Below are positions 60,531-64,000 of a stretch of 64,000 nt of DNA, piece by piece. The DNA lies in NCBI GenBank assembly GCA_963791545.1, contig CAWBSR010000015.1, positions 186,001 to 250,000 of the forward strand, read 5' to 3'. The DNA comes from JALYXV01 sp963791545 (GTDB lineage: Bacteria > Actinomycetota > Acidimicrobiia > Acidimicrobiales > Palsa-688). The notes beneath the pieces are model-generated. The model was not told the origin of the DNA, made no database searches, and worked only from the letters and a program-made list of their open reading frames with translations. Each line of letters begins with the position of its first letter. Position 1 is the first letter of the stretch. The position numbers and the translations under genes were made by a program.

Positions 60531-62822
60531 TCAGGCGTCGGACATTTCCGGGGGCGCCGCCCGTTCCCCGCCCCGATCCACCCCGGCGGGTGCGGTGACA
60601 GGGACCGAAACCACGATGACGGCCATGTCGTCGTCGGGCGTGGCCGTCGAGAACGCAACCGCGCCAGCCTCCACCCGGCTGGCCAGCTCCTCAGCCGAGA
60701 TACACGGGCCCCGCTCCAGCGTGGCCACCAGTTCGTCGGAGAAGAAGCGCCCCGCCTCCCGGCGTTCGGTGATCCCGTCGGTGAACAGCACCAGGGCGTC
60801 GCCGGCCCCGAGGTCGCAGGAAACGTCAGCGGCATCGATGTCGGCCAGCACGCCGAGCAGGCTGCCCGGTCGTCCCACCTCGACGACCTCACGGTTACCG
60901 CGCACGAGCAGGGGGAGGGGGTGTCCCGCCGACGCCACCGCTACGTGGGCGCCGGTGACGGTCGGGTTCACCAGCGCCAAACAGAGGGTGCAGAAGCTCG
61001 GTTCGCTCTTGCCGTCGGCCAACCAGCCCTCGGTCTGCTCACCGACCGCCTCCACCAGTAACCGGTTGACGACCGCCAGCAGCTCGGCAGGCGAGGTGGC
61101 GTTCAGGGCGGCGGCCCGGATGGTGTGTCGGGTCAGGCCTGTCATGGACGCGGCTGCGATACCCCGCCCGCACACGTCACCAACGACGACCATCCAGCCG
61201 CCGCCGGCGACCGCGAAGCAGTCGTAGAAGTCGCCCCCGACGTCGCCTGCGGGCCGGTAGCGGGCCGCGATCTCCAGGCCCGGTATCTCCGGCAGGCGTC
61301 CCGGCAACAAGGCCCGGGCCAGGGTCTCGGCGGTGGCGTGCTCGCGGGCGTAGGCCTGGGCATTGTCGACCATGGCAGCCGCCCGGGCCGCCAACTCCTC
61401 AACCAGGGCCAGGTCGGCCTCGGTGTAGGAGGGCCGGGCGGCGCTGCCAGCCAGGCTCAGGATGCCCGTGGTGCGGCCTCGCACCCGTAGTGGTACCAGC
61501 ATCACCGAGCGCACGTCGAGGCGGCGCAGCAACTTGAGGTGGTCGGCGTCGAAGGACGATCGTTCCAGCATCTCGGGGGTCAGCTCCGCCAGCAGGACCG
61601 GCTCTCCCCGGAGCAGGGAGTCCATGGCCGGGCTGGCGGAAAGCCGGTCGCCGTAGGTGTCCAGGCCCGCGACCAGTTCCGCGGCCGCGGGATCGTGGTA
61701 GCCGAAGGCGACTCGTTGGGGTTGGGCGCCATCGACGATCTCCCGGACCGAGCACCAGTCGGCCAGCTCGGGAACCACCAGGTCGACGACTTGCTGCAGG
61801 ACCTCACGGGGATCGAGGGGGACAGCCAGGAGCCTGCGGCTGGCGCTGGCCAGGAAGGCGAGGCGGGCCTCGCTGGCCCGCAGCGCGGTCATGGCCCGTT
61901 GTCGCTCGGTCACATCCCGGAAGACGTTGACTGCGAAGCGAACACCGCCTCGTTCGTCGAAGACGGGATGACCGCCGACCCGTGAGTAATGCTCGGCCCC
62001 GGTCCCCACCACCCGCCAGCGGACCAGGACGTCGGGCGCCCGCTCGCCCCGCAGGGCGGTTCGACCCGGGAGCGCTTCCGCGGACAATGGCCGGCCCTCG
62101 AGGTCCAGCAACTCAAAGCGGTCCCGGATCGCGCCCAGGCCTGCCGCCATGAGCTCGGCCACCGAGGAGAACCCGGTTATGGCGGCGGCCGCTTGGTTGG
62201 CCATAAGGAGCGTTCCGTCCGGCGCCTGGACAGTGATGCCGTCGCTGACCGCGTCCAGGGTCGCAGACATCGTCTCCGCGGCCCGCCGTAGCTCGTCCCC
62301 CAGCCTCCGCTGCTCGAGGGCGACGGCGACATGGCCGGCGACGGTGCGGGCCAGCGCCAGCTCGCCGGAATCGAAGCCGCGGGGATGATCGCGGTGGAGC
62401 ATCAACTTGCCCAGCAGCCGCTCCCCGTAGAGCACGGGGACGAATGCCACCGGGCCAACGCCCTCAGCCGGGACCCCGTCACGCGCTGACCCCGGCGATT
62501 GGTCTGCCTCGGCCGCGGCGACCACAATGGGATCGGGCGCCGGCCCGCCGGGACCCTCAGTCGCCCGCCGGTACTCCTCGGACAGCCCCCGGGAGGCCTT
62601 GAACCGGATCACCCCGTCGGGATCCAACAGCAGCACCGCGGCCCGATCGGCCCCCAAGGCTGAGATGACTGCCTCGAGGGCGGCCTCGTAGATCAACTCC
62701 TCCGTCGTCGCCGCCAACGTGGCCGCGGTGAGGCGATGCAGGACCTCGAGGTGATGCACCGCCTCAAGGTGCTGCAAGGTCGTTTCGGTGCCCCCCGGAT
62801 CGGACCCTTCAGGTATAACCAC
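60531..62822 (-). CDS. Multi-sensor PP2C phosphatase: GAF-PAS-GAF-SpoIIE
   Basis: The frame is open to 63311, but the upstream 163 codons cross a strong palindrome and lack family features. GTG 62822, preceded by GAGGGCGG, gives 763 residues. Domains in rough order are: GAF (about 40-180), PAS (about 180-310, AVSDGITVQAPDGTLLMANQ), GAF (about 350-490) and SpoIIE/PP2C (about 510-763, RPAGDVGGDFYDCF and VGDVCGRGIAAASMTGL). The metal-binding Asp pair of PP2C is present (DVGGDFYD, VVGDVCG). Such proteins dephosphorylate anti-sigma-factor antagonists in stress signalling. No anti-sigma gene is near. The GAF and PAS parts probably sense ligands or redox state. Confidence 0.9.
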   Translation of the reverse strand: MVIPEGSDPGGTETTLQHLEAVHHLEVLHRLTAATLAATTEELIYEAALEAVISALGADRAAVLLLDPDGVIRFKASRGLSEEYRRATEGPGGPAPDPIVVAAAEADQSPGSARDGVPAEGVGPVAFVPVLYGERLLGKLMLHRDHPRGFDSGELALARTVAGHVAVALEQRRLGDELRRAAETMSATLDAVSDGITVQAPDGTLLMANQAAAAITGFSSVAELMAAGLGAIRDRFELLDLEGRPLSAEALPGRTALRGERAPDVLVRWRVVGTGAEHYSRVGGHPVFDERGGVRFAVNVFRDVTERQRAMTALRASEARLAFLASASRRLLAVPLDPREVLQQVVDLVVPELADWCSVREIVDGAQPQRVAFGYHDPAAAELVAGLDTYGDRLSASPAMDSLLRGEPVLLAELTPEMLERSSFDADHLKLLRRLDVRSVMLVPLRVRGRTTGILSLAGSAARPSYTEADLALVEELAARAAAMVDNAQAYAREHATAETLARALLPGRLPEIPGLEIAARYRPAGDVGGDFYDCFAVAGGGWMVVVGDVCGRGIAAASMTGLTRHTIRAAALNATSPAELLAVVNRLLVEAVGEQTEGWLADGKSEPSFCTLCLALVNPTVTGAHVAVASAGHPLPLLVRGNREVVEVGRPGSLLGVLADIDAADVSCDLGAGDALVLFTDGITERREAGRFFSDELVATLERGPCISAEELASRVEAGAVAFSTATPDDDMAVIVVSVPVTAPAGVDRGGERAAPPEMSDA

Positions 62823-63442
62823 GGCCGCCCTCGCCCACGAGCCCCCGTCGCATCGGCTGATCGATCTGCCCAGCTGACTGGTCAACTGCAACAAATTCCA
62901 GCGAGAATTATCGACCGCGACGCCACCAGGTGTCAAGGACACGTTAGGAGAGTCGGCGCAGACGGGAATGACGACGATCAGATCGCCCGGTAGGACGGGT
63001 GGCGGGATCGCAGAGAGATAGCGGCGGTGCGTTTTGTCAAAAAGTGTTGTTGGGACACCACTTTTTGACCAAACGCACCATGAGCGTGGCGTCGGTCCCG
63101 CGGCCGAAACCCAAAATGCCGTCCCAGCGGCTTTCGCCGCCCGGACTGCCATGGGTCTCCCCCGCGATCGGCTCAGCGCCTGCTGGCTGCCGATCGTGGC
63201 CAGCATCAAGGCGGTGGTGGCCCCGGCGGTGCGCCGGATGATCCCGCCCAGGCCGAGGCCTTGCGACGGACGACGCCTCCTTATTTCGGCTGGGTTCCAG
63301 CCTCCTGTCACGTTGACCCCGGCCGTGCCCCGCCGACACTCACTCCCGACGCGAGGATTCCGCCCACGACTTAAGTTCCTGCGGTTGGGCTTCGCTGACT
63401 ACGGGTACAGATACAGAGTCCGCTACGGAAGGAGACCCACCG
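62823..63442. other. Long intergenic stretch with one palindrome
   Basis: 620 bp between the phosphatase start and the small disordered-protein gene. It is GC-rich; a minus-strand frame stays open through most of it but has no recognised domain, and the palindrome at 63027-63078 interrupts it. The plus-strand promoter of the next gene probably lies within the last 100 bp. I see no RNA gene. Confidence 0.6.
63027..63078. repeat. 20-bp palindrome with 12-base loop
   Basis: Arms 63027-63046 and 63059-63078 pair at 19 of 20 positions. The inner sequence AAAAAGTG/CACTTTTT and outer GTGCGTTTTG resemble the terminator hairpin at 58797-58842 (CGTTTTG, ACTTTTTGGC). The two may be members of one dispersed palindrome family. 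Confidence 0.75.
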
Positions 63443-63781
63443 ATGGGTGAGAAGGAAGACCGCGCTGAAGGTGTTAGCCGGATGCTGAGCGGCGAGGATG
63501 CACCGGAGGATACAGACCGCGAGAGCCAGGTCGGCCCGACCGGTGGCGGTGGCGGCGAGATGGCCCCCGAAGGTGCGGGCGAGAAGGTTGAAGGCGTCAC
63601 CGGCGGCGAGAGCATGACCGACAAAGACGGCAAGGAAGCCGGCCGCTACGACCTGGGCACGCAGGGCCCGACCAACCGCCCCGTCGGTGGGTCGACGAGC
63701 CGGGACTCGACCGGTATCGATCCCCAGGAGCCCATCGAGGACACGTCGACCGCCCCCCAGGGCATGGGCAGCGCCAGCTAA
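63443..63781 (+). CDS. Small disordered acidic protein
   Basis: The 112-residue protein (ATG 63443, ribosome site GGAAGGAG at 63428-63435) is hydrophilic throughout, rich in Gly, Glu, Asp, Thr and Pro, with no membrane helix, cysteine or aromatic cluster. Segments include GEDAPEDTDRES, a poly-Gly run (TGGGGGEM), GEKVEGVTGGESMTD and DPQEPIEDTSTAPQGM. It looks intrinsically disordered, like hydrophilin-type stress proteins, but the family is unknown. A terminator-like hairpin follows at 63804-63832. Confidence 0.75.
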   Translation: MGEKEDRAEGVSRMLSGEDAPEDTDRESQVGPTGGGGGEMAPEGAGEKVEGVTGGESMTDKDGKEAGRYDLGTQGPTNRPVGGSTSRDSTGIDPQEPIEDTSTAPQGMGSAS

Positions 63782-63803
63782 ACGGGATAGTTACAACGCC
63801 TCT

Positions 63804-63832
63804 TGCCGTGCCCGCCTTCGGCGGGCACGGCA
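63804..63832. terminator. Strong terminator-like hairpin after the small disordered protein
   Basis: TGCCGTGCCCGCC (63804-63816) pairs perfectly with its complement (63820-63832) around a 3-base loop. Very stable; the following TTGT is only a weak U tract. It sits 22 bp after the stop at 63781 and also downstream of the minus-strand partial gene, so it may serve both. Confidence 0.7.
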
Positions 63833-63859
63833 TTGTCGCGCGGTCGCTCACTGGTTGCC

Positions 63860-64000
63860 TCAAAGAAAGGTGAGGTTGGTGATCGTGGCCCGGATGAGCT
63901 CTCCTTCGGCTTAGCGTCCGAGCCGAAGAAGTAGCCGGCGCGGATTCGGGTCGGGACGCAGATGCCGTCGAAGTCGACCTCGTGGTCGAGGGTGCCCCCG
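63860..64000 (-). pseudogene. Partial gene at right edge with an apparent frameshift
   Basis: Reading the minus strand from the window edge, one frame gives coding-like sequence TLDHEVDFDGICVPTRIRAG then YFFGSDAKP. At about 63905-63915 the sense moves to another frame that continues GELIRATITNLTFL and ends with TGA at 63860-63862. The joined product ends like a family of uncharacterised actinobacterial enzymes with a DFDGxxVPxRxRAGxxxGTD...GExxRxxIT pattern, as I recall it. A one- or two-base indel, real or a sequencing error, would explain this. The rest of the gene lies beyond the window. Confidence 0.45.

Noticed and set aside
62823..63311. 163-codon N-terminal extension of the phosphatase
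   Set aside because: It runs through a strong palindrome, has no domain similarity and a better-supported GTG with a ribosome site follows at 62822.

Overview
KIND OF ORGANISM. The window is GC-rich bacterial chromosome, densely coded, with many GTG and TTG starts and frequent 4-base ATGA/GTGA/TTGA overlaps. The gene content points to an actinobacterium, most likely of the class Acidimicrobiia. The evidence is mreBCD-mrdA-rodA followed by the TIGR03960/TIGR03936 pair, RNase E/G, rplU, rpmA, obgE and proB, together with an F420-type luciferase-like oxidoreductase, a class II DAHP synthase and secreted proteins with long Pro/Thr linkers. This placement is inference; no rRNA or tRNA gene was seen to confirm it. 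LAYOUT. 1-5.9 kb: end of tig, clpP, clpX, an unusual Lys/Ala/Arg-rich membrane-tethered protein, folC and ndk. 6-12 kb: cell-elongation cluster mreB, mreC, mreD, mrdA, rodA, with a 27-bp minisatellite between mreD and mrdA. 12-20.7 kb: a radical SAM protein and its partner, RNase E/G, rplU, rpmA, an antisense M23-like protein, obgE and proB. 20.7-33.5 kb: accessory block with a pilin-like remnant, pspA divergent from an ArsR-type regulator, a small protein/Cys-rich protein pair, a molybdate operon (regulator, modA, modB, modC), an AAA+ ATPase with a membrane partner, a GNAT enzyme, an NlpC/P60 hydrolase, and an SPFH/zinc-ribbon gene coupled to a Tim44-like gene. 33.5-34.8 kb: proA. 34.8-47.9 kb: a second accessory block with an amidohydrolase, a MoxR-VWA pair, two tandem glucosaminidase-like paralogues, sulfate assimilation (cysH and a sulfite/nitrite reductase), a lipoprotein, class II DAHP synthase and an LLM oxidoreductase. 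47.9-49.2 kb: nadD, a small membrane protein and rsfS. 49.2-64 kb: a large secreted repeat protein, lipoproteins, a flavin-binding protein, an orphan DUF4157 protein, VOC and phosphoesterase genes, typA, a SHOCT-like protein, pgm, a multi-sensor PP2C phosphatase, a small disordered protein and a damaged partial gene at the right edge. HOW IT FITS TOGETHER. The order obgE-proB-proA-nadD-rsfS, contiguous in many actinobacteria, is present here but split by two accessory blocks of about 13 kb each. Those blocks are rich in envelope-stress and envelope-remodelling functions (PspA, SPFH plus Tim44-like, TerB-like AAA+, NlpC/P60, glucosaminidases) and in cofactor supply (molybdate, sulfate). The least understood parts are the SPFH/Tim44-like zinc-ribbon pair, the ArsR-adjacent small/Cys-rich pair, the TerB-like AAA+ plus membrane protein pair, the histone-like protein after clpX, and the orphan DUF4157 protein. 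Several strong intergenic palindromes are also present, two of which share sequence.
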